64,000 nucleotides of DNA from Circinella minor (lineage: Eukaryota > Mucoromycota > Mucoromycetes > Mucorales > Lichtheimiaceae). The notes under the pieces were generated by a model. The model was given only the letters and a program-made list of their open reading frames with translations, did no database searches and had not been told where the DNA came from. Made by a program: the position numbers and the translations under genes. Positions 12,997-26,300 of this stretch are shown here, piece by piece. Numbering within the stretch: position 1 is the first letter of the stretch; each line of letters begins with the position of its first letter. The stretch spans positions 99,971 through 163,970 of the forward strand of contig JAEPRB010000074.1 of the NCBI GenBank assembly GCA_016758965.1, read 5' to 3'.

Positions 12997-15204
12997 TTAT
13001 GAATCAGCGTTCTCGTTATTACAATCTCTATCAGTGAGACCAAGTGTAACATAGTTCTCAACTTGCATAAAGTCAATAAAATAATCCCCTATGTCTTTTA
13101 ATTCATACTTGAATGTTTGGCGCTTCAACATATTGTTGATGCTGTCAGGTGGATCGAACAATCTGATGCTATCAAAGAACATATTTTCCAAACTTGTACT
13201 CCATCGTAATAGCCGCAATACACCTGTACCATCAGCATAGAACGGGATTCCAGCACCCCGAGGGCTTAACATACGTAATGTTTTCAAATACTTCAATCTA
13301 GCCAGTGCTTCTAATGCTGATCTAGATATATATGCAATGTATCTGAGCTCAAGATATTCAATGACTGTATTCTTAGACAGTAACTCGGCAAATCGTGTAA
13401 ATCCTTCATCTGATAGTAAATCTCCATTGACTTCAATACGAAGCTTTTTCAAAGTATCAACATAAGCAAATGCTTGTAATAGTTGATCGGTCGCGGGTCG
13501 TGGCATCATATCCAATTCTATGACTTGTAATTGTGATCCGCGCTTTGCTAATTCTTTAAAAAGACGTATGGATGCATCTGAATCATCATGATTGGTACTA
13601 CCAGTTGTACTATTACCAACGTTGAATACTAAATGAGTATTGGAGAGGTATATATGTGTCAATCGATTCAAAATTTTGAGTGTTCTCGATACTTGGATAC
13701 TCATATCTTTGACATCGATAGCAAGTTTTTCTAGACCGGGTAAGCGTTCTAAAAGCAAGGTCATGGAAAATGTATCAAGTAATATTCCACAACATTCCAA
13801 TCTGCGTATATTGGGGAACGTAAGGTTCAGAAAAATAGACGACCAGTCCTCACGAGCTGTATAAAGCGGAGAGTGATAGTATCTTCCATGCAAAAGTAAG
13901 GATTCTAATGTACTCGCATTTTGTATAATGTGTGGTGCTATTTGTGTTGGTCCATAACCCTGTGCTTCACATGTATACAAGTATTGGAGACCTCCTTTTC
14001 TTTCTCTTTGTTGCTGTTGCTGTTGTTGTTGAATTCCTGTTCCATCCCCTTCTATCCTTTTTATTTTGTTTTCTTCCCCATCGTTTATAATAATACACTC
14101 TGACCAATCTTGCCGGTAACTTGTAAAACAATCGCAGTTGCTCTGTAGGAATGTCAAATTTGGGCACCATGTATTGAACAGTTTGTTGAGGTCAATAATA
14201 TTCGTATTGTAATCAGGTACTATTGAAAATCCTTGATGAACTCCTAATAGCCCCGTCGTGCATATGAGGTATAGTAAATTAGGACATTTCTTTACTATGG
14301 GTTCAAGCCGTTGCTTATGCATATAAACATCTAAGCACAGATAAGTGAGGGTGTGAAACGTGGATTGCTGTTGAGATAATAATATGTTATTGTCATGTTG
14401 TTCATCTGGAACGATGGGTTCTGTATCATACAATAGATCTTTGTAAGCATCTCCTGTTGGTATATATGTAAATCTACAAAGGCTTGGACAGTTACGTAAT
14501 ATACGGATAAATGGAAGATTTGTTGGGTGCCTGATAAATTTCAATTCCAAGAGCTGTTCTGTAAGTTGTTTTAGTTGTTCGATGAATTGACATTTTTCAC
14601 TTGAAAATAATGTACAATTATTAAATTCTATGCAAAAAAAAAGAAACTTAACTTTAATAAGCTGGAATGTGATACTTTTATATTGATAAAAAAGGCCATC
14701 AATATGTACTCGTTATATTGTTGCTTATAGATGGTTTAAAGCAATGAACGAATTCTTTCCCCTTTTTTTTCTTTATGTGTGGCTGTGAAATTGTTTCATT
14801 ATATTTTATTTATAAACAAAATAATTGTTACCTAAATATTTGATACCATGGCACCCACTAACAAATAATGTTTTCATTATATACATTATATCTTGCTCTT
14901 TGTTTATCGCATCAAATATAACCTTCTTTACATGAATACCCAGACAACGTTTCCAACGGTTATTATTCTTGTAAAATTCAAGCTTGTGAAAATTTAGGTA
15001 AGTCCACATATGCTGTGCGTACTGTGGAACATCAATATACCATGATTGTGCAACTGTCATGCTTGTCAGTACATCCGATCTGTTGAGATTGGTGAAAATG
15101 GTGAGTATAATGTCGGCCGGTAATGCTAAAAAACCAAGCTGATTTAAGGAGCGATCTATATTGATGTTTGTTGTAATAGAAGGAACGTTCATGGAAAATT
15201 TCAT
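12997..15204 (-). CDS. F-box / leucine-rich-repeat-like protein, copy 1
   Basis: Exon 1 (15204-14832) and exon 2 (14558-12997) join to 644 residues through a 273-nt intron that splits a glutamate codon after the first base. Near the N-terminus an F-box is readable (LGFLALPADIILTIFTNL, then a W about 20 residues on). Irregular leucine-rich units follow over the next 500 residues (for example CPNLTFL, LPGLEKLAI, LKTLRML). A CAG/CAA tract at about 14007-14032 codes a glutamine run inside the repeat region. Such proteins act as substrate adaptors for SCF (Skp1-cullin-F-box) ubiquitin ligases; the target is unknown. A second ATG at 15192 is an alternative start. It is paralogous to the gene just to its right, with the intron at the same place. 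Confidence 0.8.
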
Positions 15205-16163
15205 TGTTATTATTACTATTATTATTATTTCTCTTATCACTATACCAAATAATAATATGTAATATACAAAGAGGAAACAAAAGAAGGATAAAAATATGTG
15301 TTTAAGAGCTGCATTAGGGTTCCCTTTCTCCCGGTCTTGTGTAACAAAAGGGAAGCACCTCGTACACTAAGTTGGTTGGGGCCTCGTGCCCTGGAGTAAG
15401 AAGAAGCCAATACCACCAGGTCCTCCGTTCGAGTCACGTCCAAGTCTTAGCAAATGACATTTCAGGTCCTTAAAAATAGTCATCGTATATCTGTTTGTAA
15501 TGAAATTGCAGTGGCCGTCAATAAAATTCACTTCACATCATGCTTTGAATTCTTAAAAAAAAACGAAGTTGGTTGTTTTGAAATACAAGTTAGCATATCC
15601 CTACTTGTGAGATGACTACTGTATTCTTTTTTTACATTAGACTCTAAAATTTATTATTATCAATATTGATACGTAAATAGTTCTTTTTTTTATACAATCA
15701 ATAGCTTTTAACGGTTGAAAAAAATAACTTGTTTAGAAAAAATAACAGACTTAATACCAATGAAGATTCTTTACAGATTTCTGGTTTTTTTTTTCTAAAG
15801 TCATACTGTTACCTGTATATTCCAATTACACGCTTATTTAACTGATGATATCGTCAATAAAGTTTACATTTGTGTTTGGATTTTATAAACAAATATTCGT
15901 ACTTATCATCAAGTGGTTCATTATAAGTTGTCTAATGTTATTTGGTTCTTCATTTTATCATCTATTACACCAAATCAAACGCAAATTTGATATACTGTAC
16001 GAGACTTTTTGTTCTTGATACAAACTAAAGCAATGGAATTGGTAAAGATCACTCGGAGTTGACGTTTTATTATTATTATTATTATTAGTAAATATAGAAG
16101 TATAAAAATAGCTTACTACTACTACAAAGTGAAATTGGCTCAACGAGTAAAATACTACATACA
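15205..16163. other. Spacer between the two F-box genes
   Basis: There is no credible gene. A block at about 15340-15445 is less AT-rich than its surroundings and contains sequences resembling pol III A and B boxes, but it does not fold as a tRNA (see findings). A short (TTA)n run lies at about 16069-16087. Confidence 0.6.
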
Positions 16164-18213
16164 TTATTCTATAGGTTTCAATATAACGGTATTGCGATTT
16201 GCTGATCTGGAACAATCCTTCTTTATAGCTTTATATCGATGAATTTCTTTGTTAAGAAAATCCAACCCATTATCATCATCATTGCTGACATTATCATTAC
16301 CGAACAATTGTAAATTATCAAAATAAACATATTTTAAACTTTTGGTGGTATTCATCATTTGCACCAAACCGTTACCATGTACTTGTAATGTTTTGCCGAT
16401 CTTAGATCGCCTTATACGAAGACTTTCTATATTGCAAAGGTTCCCAAATGCGACAAGCGTTGGGTAAGATACAGATGCGACTTGAGCCAGTTCCAACGAC
16501 TTGATACGTGTCTTATGGAGCATTTCAGCAAACCGAGAAAACCCATCATGATTATCGGTCTGATCATTAGAAGCAGCAAATAATGAAGAAAAAGTAATGT
16601 CGAGATGTTGAATCGTTTTTAATTCCGCGATTCCTTCTAATAATGTACTGGTTACATTATATACTTTAAACAAACGTATATATTCAATTTGACATCCGCG
16701 TGTACTTAGGTTTGAAAAATGTCGCTGTCGCTGTTCATTATTGCTATTGCTATTGCTGTTATTATTATTATCATCATCATTATTTTGCCGTGGTTCTTCC
16801 TGTGCTTTGATTGTATCCAAATTTATTCGTTTCAATTGTCTTGATCCAAATTGTAAAATATCCAACAAGTCTATAGGTGAATTATGTAAGACTTTGACTG
16901 CCAAATGTTCTAATTTCGGACAATTCCGAAGAAGACTGACAAGTGGAGCGTTTTCTATCAAGATACGATCACAGATTAATATGCGTAATTGTAAGAAAAC
17001 TAGTTGATCGTTAGGATTTAACATAAACATGGGTGACCAATTCACCAGGTTCGGCTGTTGATGATAGCTACTAATGGACACATATTCGAGAGTGACATGG
17101 TTACGTCTAAAATGTGGTATGACCTGGTTTGGACCAAAACCTTGTTTTTCTCCAATAAGTAAATAGCGTAATCCTTTTTCTTGGCATCTTACTTTTGTTG
17201 TTTTGCTGATTAAAGCACTATCTTCCATTTTTATATACTCCCGTTCCCATGGGGAATTTTCTAGAAATGGTGGAAGTGGCGAATTCGTCTGTAGATAAAT
17301 CAATTTTGGACACCATATTGAAAAAAGGTCATCCAAATTTATAATCGTTGTATCATAAGATGCGATACGATTTTCTGCGTATCCATTGGAATACAATAGA
17401 TATAGAAGATTGGGACATTTATGTAGTATTGGCTCTAATCGCATTCGTTTATCCATAATAGCATCTAAATTCAAATATGTTAAACGGAAAAACGTATTGT
17501 GGTGAATTATTCGTGGTGATGGTTCGTTTTTAAGAAGAGAAGATACGTTAACAACAGGTATTTGATCGTATAAACCGTTATTGTAGGCAATAGATGATGC
17601 AGTATACGTAAAATGAGTGAGATTTGGACACGCTTGCAACAGTGATAGAAACGAGACATTTGCGAAATGATGAATGAGCTTAAGTTCTGTTAAATGAATC
17701 AGTTCTTGATGTTGTAAAAGGTAAATGAGACCAACGTTATCAGGCATAGTGCACTGGGAAAACTCTGTAAAAATAAAAATAACGACATTATTACACTAAT
17801 AAACTTTTCTAAAGCATGTAATGAATGCTAAACTACAATCCAAAATCATATTTACCTAATGATTCAATATTATGACAACGCTTATCGAATAACAAATCCA
17901 TGATTCTATATATTTCATGTTGTTTGTGAAACCAATCAAATGTAACCTTTTTTATATGACTTCCAATACATTGTAACCAGAGCTTGTTATGAGAATAAAC
18001 ATCATGTCTATATAGTTTCAAATTAGACCAATGTTCTTGAAAGTGCCGGGGGATAGTGTTGAACCAGAAACGACATACTTGCATACAACGCATACAATCT
18101 GATTTGTCAAGGTAGAGAATAATGTCCTGTATAATTTCATTGGGTAATGGACTAAGAAATTTTTTCTGATTGTCGAATGAAATTGTAATACAATTAGTAT
18201 GCTCGCTTGCCAT
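16164..18213 (-). CDS. F-box / leucine-rich-repeat-like protein, copy 2
   Basis: Exon 1 (18213-17856) and exon 2 (17764-16164) give 652 residues. The F-box reads FLSPLPNEIIQDIILYL, followed by CRFWF. The leucine-rich part includes CPNLTHFTY, CPNLLYLLY and CPKLEHLAV, the same CPxL signature as copy 1, as well as an asparagine/serine-rich run (about 16735-16785). The 91-nt intron falls at the same codon and phase as in copy 1. Both copies carry HIKKV/HVKKV-F-D before it and a short HxIxxL motif at it. The likely role is SCF substrate recognition. An upstream GTG extension exists but the first ATG is used. The gene is divergent from the CC2D1 homologue, with 686 bp between start codons. Confidence 0.8.
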
Positions 18214-18899
18214 CAAGTCAACTAATTTCAGTGTTTGAAAAGAAAAAAAAGGAACAAGATTTTGAATTGGTTCAATGGCCTGAAGATTCACTTATGTTAA
18301 GAGACAAGTTGCTGAACGATATTAAAAAGATAATTGGGAAAAGAAGAGGAGAAAGAAATTGTATTATTAGTTCACAGCCACACTTTATATCGCCAACAAC
18401 TTATATTTGAGATTGACAGCCTTGTTGTCAACATCGATGGACAGTGTAGCAGTTATATGTTAAATAATAAAAAAGAGGCTGTGAGAGATCGTCCTCGTCT
18501 TATTATCATCGTTCATCATTGCTACACCAAAAAATAATTTTGTCTATATTTGAGCCATCCGAAAAATCGTAAACACTCCTTAAGCTTATAGCATATCACA
18601 AGACAAAGAAGGATTTAATTAAAAAATGTAATTAAGTGAATTTTTTATAAGAATATCAACTATGAAAGAGAGCTTTGTATTTTCAAGAAATACATAATAG
18701 ATTGCTGCATAAAAAAGCCTGTCTGTTTTAGAGCTGAGCTTTACAACTTACAACACCCCTTTTTTGCCCCGGAACTATTTTTACCGAGTTTTTTTCTATC
18801 GAGCTTCTTTTCTAAATTTTCTTTTTTACTAGATATCCTGTTATATCAAAAGCTAACAACCACGTAGCAACAACACGAAGAGGAAAATAAAGACTAGAA
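18214..18899. promoter_or_regulatory. Divergent promoter region (F-box copy 2 / CC2D1 homologue)
   Basis: These 686 bp separate two divergent ATGs. The right half is T-rich (about 18760-18835), typical of a fungal leader before the CC2D1 start. Two overlapping frames (18207-18537) show no domain and are probably non-coding. No specific operator is recognised. Confidence 0.45.
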
Positions 18900-21800
18900 A
18901 TGTTCGGTGGAAAACGTACCAATAGTCAGCAAAAACAACAACAATTTAATATTAATGATCTCGATGAGTTACTTAATAGTCCATTACCTGACTCAAGCCA
19001 GGACGACCATGACGATACAGATTTCAATGACCCTGAATTACTTGTAAATAATATATAATCCAATCCATTTGAAACATAAGCACATTTTCAATATTTATGC
19101 GTAAAGGAATAACTTTTTTTTCTTATCATGCCCGTACGCTTGTATGCATGTATGTGTTTTGCTTTTCTTTTTTAGCGACAATTAGAAGAATTAACTTCTT
19201 CAGGTGGTGATAATAAAACACTAGCTGAGCAAAAAGCCAAGGCAGTACAAGAACAGAAAACTAAACAAGAACAACAACACCTACGTCAGCTGAAAGAGCA
19301 GAGAAAACAACGCGGTAATATTGAAGATCTGGATTTGGATAGTTATGCAGCACTTGCTCAAGGTGGTGAAGATGTGGAAGTGGAGTTAAATGATGCTGAT
19401 TTTTCGGATCCTACTTTACTCGTGAGCATTCGTTCTAGTTATTAGCTGCTTTTTTTTTCTGAAACTAAAACAAAACCATTTGTTTTGCTAGAACGAATTA
19501 TCGGCTTTAACCAAGGATAGTGGACAAGATATACAAATGGATAATAAAGATCAAGGTCATAGTATGGATCAGCGAATACAACCAAAGCAACAACAGCAAC
19601 AAGAAAAAGCTCCATGTAATTCAGTAAGACAACTAATGAATATGGGATTCTCGCAGCAACACGCGGAAGATGCACTTACCAAACATGATGGTGACGTTGA
19701 GCGAGCTACTAATTATCTTTTAGATGCACCATCATCATCTGAACCAGTGCGAATTGTAGAGTCAGTAGAAGAAGCATCTACTACTTATACCACTACTATT
19801 ACTAAAAATACCACCACCCAAACTAAAATGGATACAGTACCGGATGAGGATGATAATATGGCTATACAAGAACCAGAGGAAGAGGATGGGGTTGATATAG
19901 AAGAACTTCAAAGACAATCTAAACAGTACCAACAACAAGCACTGGCAGCCAAACGACAAGGTGATAAAAAGAAAGCTGTCGAGCTGTTACGCAAATCTAA
20001 AGCACTTGCTCAAAAATATAGCGAACTCATGGAAATTCAACAAGCACTTCACCCACAAAAAGTAATCGATCCAATGGAAGATATACAAAGTGCATCTCCT
20101 ACTTCATCTTCATCTCCGGAAAAATTGAGCGTAGACAACGATAAAAGAACACATGAACATACATTAAGTAAAATCTCCTCTAACGTTACAGATACTAGAA
20201 CACAATCATCACCATCAATGTCATCAGCATCAGCATCAACTCCAACGTCTCCTCCTACGCCAAAGGATGTTTTTTCACAATCAACAGTAGAGGATTCACG
20301 ACAATTACTTCAGGATATCATACAATTACAAAAGGAGCACAAGGAAGCAGCACATTATTACAAAGATCTTGGTAATTTGATAGCTGCCAAAGAAATGATA
20401 AAAGTATCCAAAGAATTGCTACGCATCGGTATCCAAGTGAAAAATGGAGAAGTAACTGATTTAGACAATATTCGACGTAAATTACCATCCAAACCCGATA
20501 TGACATTAGGCGATGGTAAAATTCGACAAATTCAACACGTCGAGGTATCAGGATCAGCAGCAACATTGGAGCATTTGGAATCACAATTGACATATCAGAT
20601 TGATGTGTGCCACAACCTTGCTGTTCAAGTGTCATCTGCCTCCAATAATAAACGACAAGCTTCTAAGAGTAAAACATTATCAGGAAGTAGCCAAGCCCAT
20701 TTTCAACAACTCGAGCAAGCATTTACAGCTGATGTGGTTTCTTTACGTTCTCGTCATGATCAAAATCAAACAACGACACCACAACTACATTATGAGCATG
20801 TCGATTATACCTATAAAAATATTTTGGATCATATACCGGTGAATCAAATGGAATTAAGGATTATTCGCGGTAATGGATTACAATCGATGGATATAGCATC
20901 CGAAGTAGAGCCTTATGTTACTTGGGATTTCGGTGGTTGGCCACCAGAAAACACAGCCCAAGCTGCATTAGGTAAAGGTGAAACGGCAGTAAAAAAAGGA
21001 ACTAACCCAGGTAATAATAACAAGAAAAAATGTACAAATAAAAAGCAACTCATTAAAAATAAGTATTTTCATTGCTTCTTTACAATTCACGAGCAGCACT
21101 AAATTCATTATGAAATAATTTTTTAAAATTTAGAGTTTGATATTACCGTGCAGATCCCGATTGCCCGAGGGAATCGTGCATTCCTTCGTTATCTACAAAG
21201 AAGACGTCTTACTCTCGAAGTGTTTCATAATCGATATTCATATGGATTGTTCCGACGGCCTCTGTCTTTGGGAAAAATATTGATTCCTATGGATCAACTT
21301 TTAACCAAAGCATCTATCTCAGGGACATTTGATGTAATGTATACAAAGTTTTGAATTACTTCTTTTTCTTCTTTTTGCTTGGCTGTTTTATTTTTATTTT
21401 TATTTTTTGAAAAAAAAAAAAAAAACTTTTCGATTAAACTAAGTAAAAAAATTACACATTTTAGCTGACGGATGGTAGTCGTCGGAAAACAGGAGGCAAA
21501 TTGGAGGTCCAGATTAATTTACGGGAACCTCTCACAGGCGAGGATATTGTCAGACGCTCAGAGAGATGGCTAATTATCGATGAGTTTGGCAAGAACACGG
21601 GCGAAATTTTAGCAGCAGCTGGGCTAGCCTCTGGAACTACTACCCATATGATGATGCCATCATCGTCATCGTCACCAAGTAAAACGAACCCCGAACAAGT
21701 TGCTTCTACTTCTACATCAGCTGCAACCATCACGGCAAATGCAAGTGATAATAATTCTAATTTATCACCCTCTGTTGAAAATAATAAAACTTTATCATCG

Positions 21801-22331
21801 TCTGGACCTGTATCACCGCCTGCATCAGCTTCTAAAGAGAAAACAGAATTAGAGGAAGCAATGGAAGAATTAAGCAGGTGAGAAAATCGCTAAAATGGCA
21901 AAATATATATGTGTATATATGGATCATTCAGAATTCCGCTTTTTTTTATCATTGTACTTACAAAAAAGAATAGTGCGGACAGTATTATTTCCAACATGGT
22001 ATTAGATTATGAAATCAACAATGCTAATAATGCCTTAGCATCAAAGAAACCATTGGATGGAACTACCAAAGAAGATTTGATGGATAGGAAACAATCATTG
22101 GATATCAAGATGAACATGCTCATCATCCAGGTTCAGACAGGGGTTCTGGATATGGACACTTATCTTTCGAATGTTCGTAAACGGATGGATCGAGATCGAC
22201 AACTTGCTTTAATTTTCAAGAAACACAATCGATTGGATTTAGCAAAAATAGCTTTGGCACGTAAAAAGATCATGCAAGATGAAATAGAGGAAGCCACAAC
22301 AGCGATGGCTGAACAGCAGGCTGGTGAATAA
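18900..22331 (+). CDS. CC2D1/Lgd homologue with an added UBA domain
   Basis: Six exons (18900-19043, 19176-19421, 19492-21010, 21134-21333, 21465-21877, 21974-22331) give 959 residues. In order: two acidic repeat units, each ending DP-x-LL; a UBA domain at about 174-208 (SVRQLMNMGF, then GDVERATNYLL); a DM14 motif at about 266-315 (ALAAKRQGDKKKAVELLRKS); a second DM14 at about 381-415; a C2 domain at about 560-720; and a helical C-terminus (ISNMVLDYEINNA, then DRKQSLDIKMNMLIIQV) that resembles the end of animal CC2D1 proteins. CC2D1/Lgd binds ESCRT-III Snf7/CHMP4 through DM14 and controls endosomal sorting; that role is carried over from the family. The UBA is not part of the animal proteins I know and suggests ubiquitin binding. 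Serine/threonine-rich linkers separate the domains. Confidence 0.88.
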
Positions 22332-23306
22332 GCAGGCTAACGTCATTAGGTTTTGCGCATTATTACTATTATTAGTTTGCTATATCTCTCTTTCTCTTCT
22401 CTTCGTTTTCATTCTTCGATGAAATTATTTTATAGTGTATTCATGAACGTATATTTTGGTGTAACAATAACAGTATACTGTAAATTTTACCATATCAGGA
22501 CATTTTTTTCAAACCAAAGTTTTTACGGGAAATGAAATCTCTCACACTTCCTTTTTTTAAACTCTTCCCCTGAAAGAAAAATAACATACCTTTTTCTTTA
22601 TAGTCTATTAAGTCTCATCAAATCTTTCTAGTTTGACCTTGGCAGATTAGTAAGGGATAAAAGGGAAATATTGAAAATCGGTATCCATGATGATTGTAAT
22701 ATATTTCAAGGTTGTACTTGATTATTATTTTATTGCTTGGATACACACAATTCAAATGTGATGATACGTTATGGTTGTAAGCCCGAAATGGGGTTAAACA
22801 TGATGTACTTTTCCTTGTGAGGGATCGACCTTGATGTTTAACAAACACCGATTTTTGTACTACATGTAATGTAATATAGGTTGGGCCTAATCCAGCATTT
22901 GCTTTTTGCCCGCCACAAGTGGATATACGATCAGTAACCTTTTTATCTGGAAAAAAAAGTTGTTCCACTCTTGTAAGAGGTTAAAAAATCTGGAGAGTAA
23001 AGAGAGCAGTGTGCAATGGCAGCATAATCCGACCCTTTGTCTTCTTTTTCTCTTTTCAATTTTTTTTTGCTTCTTTTTTTTACCCTTTTCAAATATTTGA
23101 TTTATTTAACATTGTTGCCAAACGATCTCGAGATCGCCATTTTGATCGCACTCATATAACTTTTTTGTTGCCCCTAATAACATTTAAAAAAAAGGACCCT
23201 TTTAATCTAGTAATAATCAGTTAAACCTGTCTATCTCTTTTTTTTCCTCTTTTCTCTCTTATTTTATACATTTACAGTTGATTACTACTTGGCAACTTAT
23301 TATAAC
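22332..23306. other. Intergenic region / RhoGEF promoter
   Basis: It contains the CC2D1 3' flank, a 9-bp inverted repeat (22793-22801 with 22834-22842) and a T-rich leader before the RhoGEF ATG. A 116-codon minus-strand frame (22618-22968) overlaps it. I cannot link that frame to any family and do not call it. Confidence 0.55.
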
Positions 23307-26300
23307 ATGTTATCGACATCCTCATCGCGTTCCATGGCGTCTAGTGCTGCTCAATCACCGCATTCATTACCAAAAACATCGTCAAATCCACTGTCTGACC
23401 TTATTCATACAGAAAAATCATACCTGGACACTCTAAGAATTATTGACTCTGTAAATGATAAGAATAATTTTATGAAACATTTAAAATACACTTTACTATT
23501 CTATTATTAGTACTTTACCAAAATTTTATTAAAACCCGTAACATCAAAACTAAAAAGGTTTAACTTTTTTTATTAATATCATTATATCACACACCCACAC
23601 CTTAGCAAATTGCATCTATATGGATGAAGCAAATGGTTACTGCTGCGCCTGATTTCTCTGAATTGTTGAAGTATACACATCATGTATTAAAAGTTAACAA
23701 ACGATTTCATACAGTAAGTATCAATAATAACAAGTTATAATAAGGTACACACACGTGAGTTATGACAATTCTCGGTTTAACCCAACTTTTTTTTAAAAAT
23801 AGAAACTTGTCAAGGTTGCAAGTACCCATAAAGCAATGAAAGAACTCGGAGATGTTTTGATGCAATGGGTAATAACCATAATCATAATAATAATAATAAT
23901 CCAATAGGGCTATTATTAGATATACAGATATAAGATATTATCATCATTTTACTTGGGGAGGAGAAGAAAAATAAGATTTTGAAAAAAAGGGGTGATGTGA
24001 TGTGGAAAGAAGAAAAAATAGATCAGCAACTAAAAAAACTCTACGTTTATATTGTTTCTAGATTGAAGACATGGAAATTCCATATTCAAATTTTGCAAGG
24101 AGTTTCATTCCAAACCTCAATAAACGATCCGAAATCACCAATAATGTTTCCATCCATAGATTTTTAGAAGTACGTTGACTATCAAATTCATATATCTATT
24201 ATCATGATGCTATTATTAAAGGAGTAGAAGAAACTAGCTCTCTTATTCAACCTTTATTATCGTCCATTAATTTCTATATTCTAGAACTTATCGGATAATA
24301 TTAATTCAAACATCACACTTGAATCATTATTTGAAGCACCATTGAAACGATTATATTATTACAAGGCATTATATCACGTGAGTTTCCCGTTTTATATTTC
24401 ATTTTTTTCCAATCCGTCAAAATATGGAGGAAACCTATAGAAGAAAGGAGGAGTGGATATGATATGGATGAGGGAGAAAGGGGGCCATCAAAATAGGTGT
24501 AATAGTTTTGGTTTTTATTTCAGAAAGATAAACTAACACGAGTAAATATTATTATTATCCTAACAATCTAATGGTGCTTATTTAGAGACTTTTGGAATGC
24601 ACTAAACCAGGACGACCTGATCATCAACTATTGTTACGTGCCAACCAACGGATCGATGCATTAATAAATATATCTCCAAATGACATTTCACTAAGCAAGA
24701 GCTCTACATTAACCTCGCTAAATGATTCACACCGTCAACAAGTGCGACTCAAATTACAACAAAGACAAGAAATGAAACGTTTAGAGGAACAAAATAAGGA
24801 GAAAATACCTTCAATAGAATGTGATCCAAGTATACTGACAGCATTTGTTAACCAAATCGATTGTAGTCATGTTTTGGATTTTTTCAGTCGGACGCGAATT
24901 GTATGTTTATATCCTAAACTCTTTGTTTTTTTAGGGGGGAAGGAAAGAAGGATGTTTTTTAGGTCAACAAAAAACCATCTATTACTTTGAGAACATATAA
25001 CTGATTTTTTCTTTTTCTTTGTTTATAGCGCTTTAAACTCCAGTGGAAAGCACCGGATGTTCAATTGATAATGCAAAACAGTTTTGTTATGTTACCCCAA
25101 CATAAAAATGAAATACCGGTTCACGTCCGAGTTGCATTGACAACATCCGAATTAGCATTTTGTAAAGAGCTAGAACAAGATCAACAACGTCAACGACAAC
25201 GACAACACAACTATACGTTGATGTTTCCACCATTCACAGTAAATCAATTATCAGTAAAGTCTTTGTCCTTGGAGCGGGAACTCGTGGGCGAGTATTTATT
25301 ACAGTTTACTGTTAATGGAACACATCATGTTATTATGAAAGCAGATTCACGCGAAGTACGTAATACTTGGCTTGGTGTTTCTGTATCCGCTCCGAGCGCA
25401 TCTACTTTGAAGCCAACACCATTAATAACAACGGTTAAGAAACGTGTATCACAACTTCAAAAGGAAATACCACAAAGAACATCAAATAGTCGAGCGACAG
25501 GATCAACAACATATTCAACAGTGTCATCCATTGTTACGAAAGACGATGATGACGCGCATAATAATGTAAAAAGTACGGATGTTTATGCATTATATTCTAC
25601 CGGAACAGGCGACGAGAAACGTAGTAATGTCGGCAATAATGATGATGATAACGAGTCACCACATGCTAGACGTAATGCTTTTCGTGACACTATAATGGAC
25701 TTTTATGATGGTCGATTTACCGACAGTGATGATGAAGACAGAGAAGAAAAACCGCCATTACCACCACTTCCTAGTTCAAAAGATATTACCTCTGATCATC
25801 ACATGAATAATGATAACCCTACTGTGACAGATTCTGATGGTCAAGATTTAGCAAATATACAACCGCGATCAATTAAAATTCTAGCTAGCTTACCTGATGT
25901 AGCGTGCTCCAAAAAGGCTGCTACTACTACTGTAGAAGAACCAGAACCTCATGTACCGCATATTCCACCCGTGCCTCCTATGCCTGAGAGCTCGAGTGAT
26001 ATTAAAAAGCAAAAAAACCTAACAATGAATAACAGAAATAGCAACGGTAACAGCAAAAACAATCAAATGGAAGTAGCACCTGTGAAAATGACATTTATTG
26101 AACCTGAAAAGCACCAAATAGCGTTATCCACTGGAATAACAATTGAAGATGATGACAATGACGAAGAGGATGATATTCCACTTTCACAGCAACTTCACTC
26201 TCCTACCACAAAAACATCACCTGGTTTGTTAACAGAAAAAGTTCCCCAGTCACCTCTTCTTCCTCGTTCGTCATTACAAGATACGGCATCTGCTAGAAAT

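Noticed and set aside
13640..13864. Plus-strand frames inside the minus-strand F-box exons (also 13921-14103, 16741-17007)
   Set aside because: Antisense shadows of well-supported coding exons.
15353..15440. tRNA gene
   Set aside because: B-box-like TTCGAGT is present, but the T stem, acceptor stem and anticodon arm do not pair.
18214..18291. 26-residue N-terminal extension of F-box copy 2 from GTG
   Set aside because: Non-ATG start; the ATG at 18213 already gives a full F-box.
22618..22968. 116-codon minus-strand frame between CC2D1 and RhoGEF genes
   Set aside because: No family resemblance or splice partners; overlaps expected 3' flank and promoter DNA. Some balanced composition, so only weakly rejected.
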